A stretch of DNA of 64,000 bases from Streptomyces sp. NRRL F-5123 (GCF_000721495.1 NZ_JOHY01000015.1:1-64000), one strand, 5' to 3'; counted from the first letter of the stretch, positions 17,357 to 25,784 are shown. Made by a program: numbers and translations. The notes: generated by a model not told the origin, from the letters alone.

Positions 17357-18205
17357 ATGGACGCGCGGACCGGTAAGAAGATCAGGCTCGGGCGGCTGGT
17401 GCGCCCCGAGAGCGGGCGGGCCGTGGTCGTGGCCGCCTCGCACAGTGTCAACGGTGGCCCCACCGAAGGGTTGCGCACCCTCGACGAGATCCGCGCCGTG
17501 TTCGCCCGGATGCGCGGCGCCGACGCGATCATGGTGACGCCGGGGATGGTGCCGCACGTGGAATCCACCTTCGTCGGCCGGGACCGTCCTGGACTCGTCC
17601 TCCACCTGGACTGGAAGAACCATGCGCGCGGCGTCTACACCCCGGGCGTCGACGGGCGCAGCGAGGGCGTGCTCGCCCAGCTCGCCGACCTGGAGTCGGT
17701 GGCCGCGGCCGGTGTCGACGCCGTCATGACGTATCTCTACCTCGGTCAGCGCGACAGCCGTCTGGAGCGTGCGGAGATCGAGCGCAACGCCCGGATCGTG
17801 CGGGACTGCGAGCGCCTCGGCCTGGGCGTCATCATCGAACCGCGTTCGGCGCTGGAGGGCGAGGACCCCGACGCGCTCAGCGCCAAGGTGATGAGCACCT
17901 ACTGCCGCATCTCCGCCGACATCGGCGCCGACCTCGTGAAGGCGCTGTGGCCCGGCTCGGCGGAGGCGTGGCAGGAGGTCACCTCCAGCACGTACGCGCC
18001 GGTTCTCCTCGCGGGCGGCAAGGGCGGGGACGACCCGATGGACACCCTGCGGCTGGCAGCCGACGCGGTGGGCGCCGGCGGCGGGGGCGTGATGTTCGGG
18101 CGGCGCGTGTTCCGCGCCCCCAGCCCCGAGGCCGTGTTGTCCGGACTGGCGGCGGTCGTCCATGATGGGATGTCCGCCGACGCCGCCGGGAAGCTCCTCG
18201 GCTGA
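17357..18205 (+). CDS. Class I aldolase of the DeoC/FbaB/LacD family
   Basis: 282 residues forming a TIM barrel. VVVAASHSVNGG, LVLHLDWKNHARG and GVIIEPRSALEGED are barrel strands. The Schiff-base Lys lies in GADLVKALWPG and the phosphate site in LLAGGKGGDDP and GGGVMFGRRVF. Such enzymes cleave ketose phosphates or bisphosphates to trioses. It is transcribed away from the kinase/oxidase operon under its own strong promoter, and is followed by a hairpin at 18226-18247 and the YhfZ-like regulator. The substrate is unassigned. Confidence 0.8.
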   Translation: MDARTGKKIRLGRLVRPESGRAVVVAASHSVNGGPTEGLRTLDEIRAVFARMRGADAIMVTPGMVPHVESTFVGRDRPGLVLHLDWKNHARGVYTPGVDGRSEGVLAQLADLESVAAAGVDAVMTYLYLGQRDSRLERAEIERNARIVRDCERLGLGVIIEPRSALEGEDPDALSAKVMSTYCRISADIGADLVKALWPGSAEAWQEVTSSTYAPVLLAGGKGGDDPMDTLRLAADAVGAGGGGVMFGRRVFRAPSPEAVLSGLAAVVHDGMSADAAGKLLG

Positions 18206-18225
18206 CGTTCCACCTCACCTCCCTC

Positions 18226-18247
18226 GCGGCCCGTCAACGCGGGCCGC
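18226..18247 (+). terminator. Stem-loop after the aldolase gene
   Basis: Perfect 8-bp stem GCGGCCCG/CGGGCCGC with a 6-base loop, 20 bases after the aldolase stop. No U-tract, as usual in high-GC actinomycetes. It may attenuate rather than end transcription into the regulator gene. Confidence 0.45.
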
Positions 18248-18283
18248 GGGGCACACGGAGTACGCGAGAGCCCCGCAGACCTG

Positions 18284-19249
18284 ATGACAATGCCCTCCAG
18301 CACGCCCATGCACGGCGATCCGTCGGCGGCCATCGCTCGCGACGCCCTGCGCGTCGGGACCGGCGGCCGCCTCCCGACCACCACGCATTACCAGGACACC
18401 TTGGGCGTGGGCTCCGGGACCGTACAGAAGGCGTTGCGCGGACTGCGCGACGAAAGGGCCCTCTCATTGGTGGCCCGGGGGCACCAGGGAACGTTCGTCA
18501 CTGCTCTGGACACCGGGAAACTCTGGTCGGCGGCCCGCCTCGCCCCCGTCCACCTGCTCCTGCCGCCGAACGCGCCACCGGAGGCGACTCATGTCGCCCG
18601 GGCGGTTGCGCGAGTCTTCGCCGGCTGGGGCATCCTCACCACGGTCGGCCATCAGCGCGGCGCGGAAGGCCGGTTGGCGGCGCTGGACCGCCAAGAGGCC
18701 GACCTCGCCCTGGTGTCGGCGGGCGCCGCCAGTGACCTGCTCCGGCCGGACAGCACGCAGGGGCATCGCTCGATCAGTCTGGGGGAGTGGACCTACTACG
18801 CTCCCGGCACCCTGGTCACGGTCTCCCGCGCGGGCGTCACCGCGGGCCACCGCCCCGGGCCCTTGCGTGTGGCCCTCGACCCGGCCTCCGACGACCACCG
18901 CCGGCTCACCGAGGCTCAGTTCCCGCCGAACGGCGTGGAGTACGTGGAAGCCGACTTCACCCAGGTGCCCCGGGCCGTACTGCTCGGCACGATCGACACC
19001 GGCGTGTGGCACACGGTGGACACTCTGATCCCGCTCGAGGCGGCCGGCCTGCGCACGACGCCGCTCTCCACTCCCAAAGCGCTCCAGCTCGCCGCGGCCA
19101 TCTCCGCTGCCGTCCTCGTCGCCACCGAGGACAATCTGCCCGGGATCCTCCTGGAGCGCGCGGCTCCCGAGATCGCGGCTCCTCGTCGCTCCGACAATTC
19201 CACCGCCGGCATGCCCCATCCGCCGATTCGGTTCGACGCAGCCGAGTAA
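18284..19249 (+). CDS. YhfZ-like GntR-type transcriptional regulator
   Basis: 321 residues. A short N-terminal winged helix (about 20-75: GGRLPTTTHYQDTLGVGSGT, then VQKALRGLRDERAL) is joined to a C-terminal effector domain with the fold of YhfZ/periplasmic binding proteins (LGEWTYYAPGTLVTVSRAG, LGTIDTGVWHTVDTLIPLEA). It probably senses an intermediate of the neighbouring carbohydrate pathway and controls the divergent promoter region (inference from position). ATG at 18284 or 18290; neither has a strong ribosome site. Confidence 0.72.
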   Translation: MTMPSSTPMHGDPSAAIARDALRVGTGGRLPTTTHYQDTLGVGSGTVQKALRGLRDERALSLVARGHQGTFVTALDTGKLWSAARLAPVHLLLPPNAPPEATHVARAVARVFAGWGILTTVGHQRGAEGRLAALDRQEADLALVSAGAASDLLRPDSTQGHRSISLGEWTYYAPGTLVTVSRAGVTAGHRPGPLRVALDPASDDHRRLTEAQFPPNGVEYVEADFTQVPRAVLLGTIDTGVWHTVDTLIPLEAAGLRTTPLSTPKALQLAAAISAAVLVATEDNLPGILLERAAPEIAAPRRSDNSTAGMPHPPIRFDAAE

Positions 19250-19265
19250 TTCCGGCAGCAGGGCC

Positions 19266-20060
19266 TCAACAAGATGGTGTCCCCCGCCCGTTGAGAGGGG
19301 TGCGGGGCCGGTTCCAGCTTCGCAGTTTGTCGGGGTTGAGGACGGCCCAGACGTGGGTGACGCGGTGGTCGGTGGCGTCGAAGCTGATGACGGCGGTGGC
19401 TTCGTCGTCGTGGTGGACGACGATTGCGGTGCGGCCGTTGGCGGAGCGGAGGCGCAGGGTGGTGTGGGGGTGGGAGCCGATGAGGGCGAGGAGGGTGCGG
19501 GCAATGTCCTGGCTGCCGTGAATCGGGCGGGTCAGTGCGCGCACTTTGCCGCCGCCGTCGAAGAACGCGGTGGCGTCGGGCGCCAGGAGGGACGCCAGGA
19601 GAGTGACGTCGGTCATGGAGCAGGCTTGCCGGACGGCGCGGACGATCGCGTCGTGCTCCCGCATCGTGGTGGGGCGTGTACGGCTGCTGCGCAGGCTGCG
19701 ACGGGCGTGGTCGGCGAGTTCGGCGCACGGGGGTGACGTCCGGCCCCCGAGGTCGGCGACGGTCCGGAGGGGCGTAGAGAGGGCGACGGCTGCTCGCTCC
19801 GCGTCGGCATGCGCGAGCAGCGGTGCGAGCGGGGACAGGCGTGCCGAGCAGATGGTGCCCGTGGTCCGGGTCAACCAGATGCGCGGCTCGACGATGGCCG
19901 CTCTGCAGGCGTCGGTCAGGCCGTACCAGCGCCGGTAGGTCTCGGCGACGGCGTCTTCTGCTTCGGGGCCGGGGCCCAGCATCCAGTGGGCGACGTCGAG
20001 CAGATGCCGTCGTTCGTCCAGCAGTTCGGCGATCGACACCGTGTCACCGGTCTGGCCCAT
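19266..20060 (-). CDS. ECF41-like sigma factor with SnoaL tail
   Basis: 264 residues. Region 2 is MLGPGPEAEDAVAETYRRWY (about 18-37), region 4 is LSTPLRTVADLGGRTSPPCA (about 90-110), shorter and more divergent than in the two sigma genes beside it. A SnoaL-like domain follows (about 140-255: LLAPDATAFFDGGGKV, VWAVLNPDKL). Such tails regulate ECF41 sigma factors without a membrane anti-sigma factor. A TGTCACA-N16-GGTC site at 20134-20160 suggests control by its own or a sister sigma. It converges on the YhfZ gene with 16 bases between the stops. Confidence 0.75.
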   Translation of the reverse strand: MGQTGDTVSIAELLDERRHLLDVAHWMLGPGPEAEDAVAETYRRWYGLTDACRAAIVEPRIWLTRTTGTICSARLSPLAPLLAHADAERAAVALSTPLRTVADLGGRTSPPCAELADHARRSLRSSRTRPTTMREHDAIVRAVRQACSMTDVTLLASLLAPDATAFFDGGGKVRALTRPIHGSQDIARTLLALIGSHPHTTLRLRSANGRTAIVVHHDDEATAVISFDATDHRVTHVWAVLNPDKLRSWNRPRTPLNGRGTPSC

Positions 20061-20133
20061 GAGGTGTCCTTCCCTCTCGTCCGGCACCACGCCGCCACCT
20101 CCGCGGACGGGTGGCAGTGCCCTCGCCGATACA

Positions 20134-20160
20134 GACCGTGCGGCTACCGACCGTGTGACA
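20134..20160 (-). promoter_or_regulatory. ECF41-type promoter of the sigma gene at 20060
   Basis: -35 TGTCACA at 20154-20160, 16-bp spacer, -10 GGTC at 20134-20137, all on the minus strand, about 74 bases before the start codon. Confidence 0.72.
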
Positions 20161-20357
20161 TCGAGCTGTGCGGGTGGCGGCCGGCGGCCCGCGGAGGTCG
20201 CCGAGGCCCTGGAGAACCACTGGCGCGCGCACGCAGGGGCGTGACCGTCGCCTCCGAGGACGACGGCAACTCCCCCTGACACACGGCCTTCCGGCCCGAT
20301 CACCCGCACCGCGTCCTGCGGCGATGCGACGCGGCCGTCAGTGCTTGCCGGTCCGCC

Positions 20358-21278
20358 TCAGGCACCACCGACGGCCGCGTCGCAGGAGCGGGAATGGAGG
20401 AACGCGGCGATCTTGCTCGGGTTGAAGACCCACATCACCTGATGGATGCCGCGACAGGTGGCAGCGATGGTCATGAAGGTGGCAGGCCGGCCGTTGCGGT
20501 GGAGCAGGACCCCGCTGCGCCCGTTGGCCTCGACCGGTTCGGCCTCGACCGTCGGCCAGAACCGCGGATAGGCCGTCGACAGGTTCGCCACGCGGGCACG
20601 ACCCAGGACGGGCACCCGAGCCGCTCCCCGGATGCCGTTCCCGTCGGACAGGCTGACCACGTTCGGCGTGAGCAGCGCCTCCAGCGAGGCCACGTCCCCC
20701 TGCCGAGCAGCCGCAACGAAGGCCTGGAGCAACTTCCGGTGCTCCGCCGCGTTCACGCTGTCCCGCTGGTCGTCGCTGAGATGCTTGCGCGCCCGGCTCA
20801 CGATCTTCCTCACGTTGACCGGGCTGAGTTGCAGGATCCGCCCGATCTCGGGATAGGCGTAGTCGAAGGCCTCTCGCAGGACGTACGCGGCGCGCTCGGT
20901 CGGGGCGAGCTTCTCCAGCACCAGGAGCAGGGCCAGTTCCAGTGCTTCCGCGCGCTCGGCGCCGACCTCCGGGTCGTTGCTGGTGTCGACGGGCTCCGGG
21001 AGCCACGGACCGATGTATGTCTCGCGGCGGACGCGGGCCGACTGAGCCACGTTGATGGCCAACCGCGTGGTGGTGCTCGACAGGAACGCCACGGGGGAGT
21101 TCACGAGCGTGCGGTCGGTCCTCTGCCAGCGCAACCACGCCTCCTGGACGACGTCCTCGGCCTCCACCGCACTGCCCAGAACGCGATAGGCGATGCCGAA
21201 GAGACGTGGCCGGAGCTCCACGAAGACGGAAACGGCCTCGCTCAAGGTGCTTTCCACGGGGGGCGCCTGCAGATGCAT
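20358..21278 (-). CDS. ECF41-type sigma factor with SnoaL-like C-terminal domain
   Basis: 306 residues. Region 2 is LFGIAYRVLGSAVEAEDVVQ followed by EAWLRW (about 27-52). Region 4 is YVLREAFDYAYPEIGRILQL, then VRKIVSRARKHL (about 137-175). The SnoaL domain (about 190-295) ends in HQVMWVFNPSKIAAF, typical of ECF41. GGAGA precedes the ATG at 21278. The nearest relative in the window is the sigma at 40601-41497. A TGTTACG-N16-GGTC promoter lies 131 bases upstream. The gene diverges from a WhiB gene that also has the motif. Confidence 0.88.
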   Translation of the reverse strand: MHLQAPPVESTLSEAVSVFVELRPRLFGIAYRVLGSAVEAEDVVQEAWLRWQRTDRTLVNSPVAFLSSTTTRLAINVAQSARVRRETYIGPWLPEPVDTSNDPEVGAERAEALELALLLVLEKLAPTERAAYVLREAFDYAYPEIGRILQLSPVNVRKIVSRARKHLSDDQRDSVNAAEHRKLLQAFVAAARQGDVASLEALLTPNVVSLSDGNGIRGAARVPVLGRARVANLSTAYPRFWPTVEAEPVEANGRSGVLLHRNGRPATFMTIAATCRGIHQVMWVFNPSKIAAFLHSRSCDAAVGGA

Positions 21279-21408
21279 GCTGTGGTCTCCGTATCTCTGG
21301 TACCGGTGTCTTCGCGGAGGCGAGCACGTGGCCGTCTGCCGAGGACCGTCGGGAGGGCCCTGCATACGGAGGTCGCGGGAGAGTGCGGCTTTCGCCTCCG
21401 TTCCAAGC

Positions 21409-21435
21409 GACCGACGAGGCCGGCTCTTCGTAACA
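21409..21435 (-). promoter_or_regulatory. ECF41-type promoter of the sigma gene at 21278
   Basis: -35 TGTTACG at 21429-21435, 16-bp spacer, -10 GGTC at 21409-21412 (minus strand). It is the most divergent -35 of the set, yet spacing and -10 are exact. Suggests autoregulation. Confidence 0.6.
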
Positions 21436-21512
21436 GTTCTCGGCGGATTCTTTGCGGACTTCGGGGGCCGGGCAGCCGAGTCGGTCCCGCCGCGGACACT
21501 TCTCGGGCTCGG

Positions 21513-21539
21513 TGTCACACTCACGCCGACCGTCCGGTC
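21513..21539 (+). promoter_or_regulatory. ECF41-type promoter of the whiB-like gene
   Basis: -35 TGTCACA at 21513-21519, 16-bp spacer, -10 GGTC at 21536-21539, about 100 bases ahead of the WhiB start. Confidence 0.75.
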
Positions 21540-21636
21540 TTTCAAGTGAAGCGCGGTCAGGTATCGATCACCGCCTTCTTCGCACATTCCCCACACGACG
21601 AAGTGGTTTCCGCGACCCACGCAGGAGGTGTGTCCT

Positions 21637-21903
21637 ATGGACTGGCGCGTACAGGGCCTGTGCCTACGTGAAGACCCTGATCTCTTCTTCCCGATAGGAA
21701 GTGTCAACAGTGCTGTGGCGCTGCTGCAGACGGAAGAGGCGAAAGCCGTCTGCCGTCGTTGCTCCGTGACGCGGCAGTGCCTGGCGTGGGCCATGGACGT
21801 GGGCCATGTCGAGGGGATCTGGGGTGGCACGACCGAAGGGGAGCGCCGGGCGATGCGGCGCCGTGCCGCGCACGAGCGGGAGGCGACGGACGCCGCCGCC
21901 TGA
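21637..21903 (+). CDS. WhiB-family iron-sulfur regulator
   Basis: 88 residues. Four Cys ligands for a [4Fe-4S] cluster at 9, 39, 42 and 48 (GLCLRED, CRRC, QCLAW), then the family turn GIWGGTTEGERRAMRRR. The ATG at 21637 is chosen because GCAGGAGG lies eight bases ahead; the GTG at 21628 would overlap that ribosome site. WhiB proteins sense redox state or NO and bind the principal sigma factor. Promoter and setting place it in the ECF41-type regulon. Confidence 0.92.
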   Translation: MDWRVQGLCLREDPDLFFPIGSVNSAVALLQTEEAKAVCRRCSVTRQCLAWAMDVGHVEGIWGGTTEGERRAMRRRAAHEREATDAAA

Positions 21904-21943
21904 GTGCGGGAGGGCGGCCCGGGTCCTCGACACGCAGGCTGCC

Positions 21944-21984
21944 CGGGGGCCCGTGCCGGACGCGCACGAAAGGCTGGGCCCCCG
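21944..21984. terminator. Convergent stem-loop between whiB-like gene and flavoprotein gene
   Basis: 9-bp perfect stem CGGGGGCCC/GGGCCCCCG with a 23-base loop between the two converging stop codons. It could terminate both transcripts. Confidence 0.45.
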
Positions 21985-22027
21985 CGCGTGACTCTTTCGA
22001 GCCGGAGCGTCGGGGGCCGGCGGACAG

Positions 22028-23758
22028 CTATTCGACGAGCTTTCCTTCGGTGGAGACATCCGCCATGAGGGAGGCGATCCCTTCCGCAACAGGCGGAATG
22101 CTCTCGCGGGTGATTCCGGTCGTCGGGGACCAGACGAGATTGACGCGGAAGGCGGGGTCCGTGTTCGGGAAATCGCTGCGGTTGTGACAACCGCGGGTCT
22201 CCCGGCGTTCCAGCGCCGCTTCCAGGGTCGCGCGGGCCGCCAGCGCGGCCGACTTGAGGTCGAAGGCGTGGGCCAGGTCCTGGAAGCCGGCGATGTCGGG
22301 GTGGACTCCGACGTTCTCCATGCGCTTCTCGACGGCGTCCAGTTCCGCGAGCCCGGCGCGCAGACCCTGTTCGTCGCGGACGACGCCGGCGTGCTCGGTC
22401 ATGGTGTTGCGGATGGCGCGCTGAAGGGCGCGGACGTTCTCGGGTCCGTCGGCGGCGAGCAGGTCGTCGACTTCGGCGCGGGCCGCGGCCACGGCGGCCG
22501 CGGACCGGGGCTGCGCGGTCAGTGATTCCGAGTAGGCGGCCGCGGCCTGGCCGGTGATGCGGCCGTAGACGAGGAGTTCGACGAGGCTGTTGCCCCCGAG
22601 ACGGTTGGCGCCGTGCAGACCGCTGGAGGCCTCGCCGATGGCGTACAGGCCGTGGACGTCGGTGCTGTGGTCCTCGGGACGGACCCAGACGCCGCCCATC
22701 GAGTAGTGGGCCGTGGGAGCGACCTCGATGGGTTCCCGGGTGATGTCGAGCATCTGCAGCTCGAGGAGCGTCTGATAGACGCGGGGGAGCCGGTTCATGA
22801 TCGTTTGGCGGGGGAGGTGGGAGACGTCGAGCCACACCCCGCCGTTGGGGGTGCCCCGGCCTTCCTTGATCTCGGTGTACGAGGCAAGGGCCACGCGGTC
22901 GCGCGTGGACAGCTCCATGCGCTGAGGGTCGTAGCGGCTCATGTACCGCTCGCCCAGGGCGTTCCGCAGGATGCCGCCTTCGCCGCGCGCAGCCTCGCTG
23001 ACCAGGGTACCGGCGGCATTCTCCGGTTCGAGGATGCCGGAGGGGTGGAACTGGACCAGTTCGGGGTCGCGCAGGCGGGCCCCTGCTTCGACCGCCAGGC
23101 GGAAGGAGTCGCCGGTGTTCTCGTCCCGCCGCGAGGAGGTGCGGCGCCAGATGCGCGTGTGCCCGCCGGCCGCGAGGATCACGGCGTCGGCGTGGACGAG
23201 GTGACGGGCGCCGTTGGTGAGGTCGAAGCCGTAGGCTCCGAAGACGGCACCGTCATGGACCAGCAGGCGGGTGATGTACACGCTGTCGAGGATCGGTATG
23301 CCCAGCTGGCTCGCCCGCCGGACGAGGGTGCGCTGGATCTCCAGGCCGGTGTAGTCGCCGGCGAAGGCGGTGCGGCGGAAGGTGTGGGCGCCGAAGAAGC
23401 GCTGCGAGATCCGGCCGTCCTCTTCGCGGGCGAACGCCATGCCGTACCGCTCCAGGTCGTCGATGCCCAGGGCCGCGCCCTGGGTGACGATCTCGACCGT
23501 GCGGGGGTCGGCGAGCAGGTAGCTCTCCTTGAGGGTGTCGGCGGCGTGCTGCTGCCAACTGTCCTCGGGGTCCATCGTGGCCAGCGCGGCGTTGATCCCG
23601 CCGGCGGCCAGCGAGGTGTGGGTGTCCTCCTTGGGACGCTTGCCGACGGCGATCACATCGACGCCGGCCTCGGCCAGTTCGATCGCCGCCCGCAGGCCGG
23701 CCCCGCCGGTACCGATCACCAGCACCGTGGTGGAAAGTCGTCGTTCGGTGATAGGCAC
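22028..23758 (-). CDS. Orphan SdhA/FrdA/NadB-type flavoprotein
   Basis: 576 residues; GTG start behind GGGAGCAATC. Rossmann GTGGAG at 16-21. THTSLAAGGINAAL has His47 where SdhA/FrdA bind FAD covalently. Catalytic positions are intact: QFHP, the Arg in SEAARGEGG, His351 in TAHYSMGG and the Arg in HGANRLGGNSL. The C-terminal helical domain is complete. It should interconvert succinate/fumarate or oxidise a related dicarboxylate such as aspartate. No iron-sulfur or membrane anchor subunit gene is adjacent. Promoter motif at 23794-23820. A paralogue of equal length lies at 48353-50083. Confidence 0.85.
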   Translation of the reverse strand: MPITERRLSTTVLVIGTGGAGLRAAIELAEAGVDVIAVGKRPKEDTHTSLAAGGINAALATMDPEDSWQQHAADTLKESYLLADPRTVEIVTQGAALGIDDLERYGMAFAREEDGRISQRFFGAHTFRRTAFAGDYTGLEIQRTLVRRASQLGIPILDSVYITRLLVHDGAVFGAYGFDLTNGARHLVHADAVILAAGGHTRIWRRTSSRRDENTGDSFRLAVEAGARLRDPELVQFHPSGILEPENAAGTLVSEAARGEGGILRNALGERYMSRYDPQRMELSTRDRVALASYTEIKEGRGTPNGGVWLDVSHLPRQTIMNRLPRVYQTLLELQMLDITREPIEVAPTAHYSMGGVWVRPEDHSTDVHGLYAIGEASSGLHGANRLGGNSLVELLVYGRITGQAAAAYSESLTAQPRSAAAVAAARAEVDDLLAADGPENVRALQRAIRNTMTEHAGVVRDEQGLRAGLAELDAVEKRMENVGVHPDIAGFQDLAHAFDLKSAALAARATLEAALERRETRGCHNRSDFPNTDPAFRVNLVWSPTTGITRESIPPVAEGIASLMADVSTEGKLVE

Positions 23759-23793
23759 GATTGCTCCCGTCGCTCTGGGTGGTCACTGACTAG

Positions 23794-23820
23794 GACCAGG
23801 TCAGGCCGCGGTTTGTGACA
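23794..23820 (-). promoter_or_regulatory. ECF41-type promoter of the SdhA-like gene
   Basis: -35 TGTCACA at 23814-23820, 16-bp spacer, -10 GGTC at 23794-23797 (minus strand), 36 bases before the GTG start. Confidence 0.8.
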
Positions 23821-23906
23821 ACTGGCTGCGCTCGGTCACGGCACTGACTCCGATGTCGTCGTGGTACGGCGTCCTGGCCGTCACGTTGTCCCCCCTGCGA
23901 TGTCCG

Positions 23907-23933
23907 CGTCACGGATCACTCGCGCACCCGGTC
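23907..23933 (+). promoter_or_regulatory. ECF41-type promoter of the DUF5134 gene
   Basis: -35 CGTCACG at 23907-23913 (two mismatches to TGTCACA), 16-bp spacer, -10 GGTC at 23930-23933. It is divergent to the flavoprotein promoter. Confidence 0.55.
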
Positions 23934-24052
23934 AAAGCTGTGAACCGTCATGGACCACGAAAGGCGCACACAGTGTCACACGAGACGCCGGCGGACGCGT
24001 TCCGCGAACCGCGCGATGGCGTGGCATCGCCTCCCGCCACCTGAACTCAGCC

Positions 24053-24703
24053 ATGGACACCCCTGTTGACGTGGTGCGGTGGATCCTGACGACCCTGTTC
24101 GCCCTGGTGGCGCTGCACGCCCTACACGCCCCGCACGCATGGCTGCGCGGTGCCCGGGTACCGGGGACGGGGCGCCGTGACCGCGTGGACCATCTCCTGC
24201 ACGCCGCCATGGCCGTGGTCATGGCGGCGATGCCGTGGAACCTCGGCCGCTCACTGTCCGGTCCGGCCATGACGATCCTCTTCGCAGCCGCCGCTCTGTG
24301 GTTCCCGCTGACCGCTCTCCATCGCCGCAGGGCGGACACGGTGGCGGCGATCCCCGCCCGACTGCTGCCCGCGGCCGGCATGGCGGCCATGGCCTGGATG
24401 CCGAGGATGCGGCACAGCCAGGCGGTCCCCTCCCACGAGACCCTGGCCGGAAGCGTCCCGGTCTTGCACCACGGTGCGGCCATCGCCCATGTCACGGGTG
24501 GCCCGGCCACCGCCGACCTGGTCACCGGCCTGCTGGCAGTGTTCCTCCTTGCCGGCGGGCTCCGGTCGTTGAACCCGATGCCACCTCGCGTGTCCGCCGT
24601 GGACACCGCGCAGCGCGCCGCAGCGACAGACGACCGGTACGGGCACCTGCGCGACGGGGCGATGGCGCTGGGGACGGCCGTGATGCTGCTCATGCCCCAC
24701 TGA
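24053..24703 (+). CDS. DUF5134 integral membrane protein
   Basis: 216 residues with about six hydrophobic segments. His/Met-rich patches at membrane edges (ALHALHAPHAW, HLLHAAMAVVMAAMPWNL, AMAWMPRMRH) resemble the DUF5134 family of actinobacterial membrane proteins. Such His/Met spacing could bind copper or heme, but no function is established. The ribosome site is weak. It is transcribed away from the SdhA-like flavoprotein. Confidence 0.75.
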   Translation: MDTPVDVVRWILTTLFALVALHALHAPHAWLRGARVPGTGRRDRVDHLLHAAMAVVMAAMPWNLGRSLSGPAMTILFAAAALWFPLTALHRRRADTVAAIPARLLPAAGMAAMAWMPRMRHSQAVPSHETLAGSVPVLHHGAAIAHVTGGPATADLVTGLLAVFLLAGGLRSLNPMPPRVSAVDTAQRAAATDDRYGHLRDGAMALGTAVMLLMPH

Positions 24704-25070
24704 CCGCGAGTCGAGCAGCCCGGTCGAGCCGGTGGCGGAAGCCTGTCGCCGGGGCGAAGTGCCGGCGCACGGCTGCTCGTGACGAACGCGTCGGGGTCGA
24801 CGCCCTCGGACGGTCCGGCGTCCGGAACGGCGGGGGACACGTACGTCATGGGTGACTCTTTCTGTTCATCACAGGTAGACAGCGCAGGCCAGGTTCCCGT
24901 GACACCGTCCTGGCCCCGGTGCGGACGACGGCCGGCTGCCGGCCCTTGTCACAGATCCGCGGGGCGCCCGGTCAGGAGGGTTGAGCGGTCTTCACGACCG
25001 GCCACATGACCACCGTGACGGCGTACGACGCCACGCCGGCACACGGTGGCAGCACGGAAGGTACGACACA
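24704..25070. other. Spacer with one clear and one doubtful ECF41-type site
   Basis: No clear gene. A minus-strand frame from an ATG at 24849 (MTYVSPAVPDAGPSEGVDPD) begins like a protein but runs antisense into the DUF5134 gene without a stop. An imperfect motif (TGTCACG at 24898-24904, TGTC at 24878-24881) points at it. It may be the stump of a lost divergent gene. Confidence 0.35.
24947..24973 (+). promoter_or_regulatory. ECF41-type promoter of the cupin gene
   Basis: -35 TGTCACA at 24947-24953, 16-bp spacer, -10 GGTC at 24970-24973, about 100 bases ahead of the cupin start. Confidence 0.78.
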
Positions 25071-25538
25071 GTGTCGGAGAACTCACAGCACGCCCACCAC
25101 GGCCATGGAGGACACGGTCACGGTACCGCCGGCGAGGACGGGCCGAGCTGGACCCGAGCGGCGAAGATGCTCCAGGACGCCTCCCCGATCACCGTCCCTG
25201 AGGGGGCCTCGGCGATGACCATCCACGTCGAGTGGGAGCCCGGCGACCCCGGCACCCCGCCGCACCGCCACTCCGGCCCGGCGTTCGGGTACGTCATCAA
25301 GGGCGCGGTTCGCTTCGAACTCGAAGGTGAGCCCGAGCGGATCGTCGAGTCCGGCGGAACCTTCTGGGAGCCCGGCGGTGACGCCATCCACTACCAGGAC
25401 GGCAACGCCCTCTCCGACGAGAGGACCGAGTTCGTCGTCACGATGCTGTGCGCCCCCGGCAAGCCGATGCTCGAACTCGTCGGCCAGGAGGAGCTGGAGA
25501 GCCGCGCACACCTGCGCGCCCCGCGGCCCGGCGCCTGA
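25071..25538 (+). CDS. Cupin-domain protein with His-rich N-terminus
   Basis: 155 residues from the GTG at 25071, with GGAAGG about nine bases upstream. A single cupin barrel: TPPHRHSGPAFGYVIKGAVR carries the two metal His and the Glu position is shifted, ending with GGTFWEPGGDAIHYQDGN, which holds the last His. The N-terminal HAHHGHGGHGHG is a probable metal-binding tail. It probably binds a metal and a small ligand; the activity is unknown. A second cupin in the set is at 37937-38425. Confidence 0.82.
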   Translation: MSENSQHAHHGHGGHGHGTAGEDGPSWTRAAKMLQDASPITVPEGASAMTIHVEWEPGDPGTPPHRHSGPAFGYVIKGAVRFELEGEPERIVESGGTFWEPGGDAIHYQDGNALSDERTEFVVTMLCAPGKPMLELVGQEELESRAHLRAPRPGA

Positions 25539-25599
25539 CGTTCGATCCCCCGACGTCCGCTGCCCGAGGTGTTCTGTTCACGGAGGTTGGTGACGCAGG

Positions 25600-25740
25600 T
25601 CTCGGCTGTGTGATCTGGAAATGGTGAAGGCCTTCCGGGTTCGGTGTGGATTGCGACGTCCACACCGGCCGGAAGGCCTTCATGCCACACCGTGATGCAG
25701 CTCTGACCGAGACCGGTCGTCTGCAGGCAGGCCGGAAGAC
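25600..25740 (+). mobile_element. IS481-type element end, remnant
   Basis: An ATG at 25681 opens MPHRDAALTETGRLQAGRK, very like the first residues of IS481-family transposases (MPHRNA.LTETGRLRLA), but the match ends after about 14 codons. Just upstream, GAAGGCCTTCCGGGTTCGGT and a matching inverted arm ending at 25681 form a strong hairpin, a common feature near the left end of such elements. Only this end survives. Confidence 0.55.
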
Positions 25741-25784
25741 CCGCTCCAGCAGCGCCGGACGGCGGGGATCGAAGGTGACCAGGA

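Noticed and set aside
20358..22835. Extension of the sigma frame upstream to 22835
   Set aside because: The added residues are an Arg/Pro-rich shadow of the whiB and flavoprotein genes. The ATG at 21278 has a ribosome site and starts at the normal ECF41 N-terminus.
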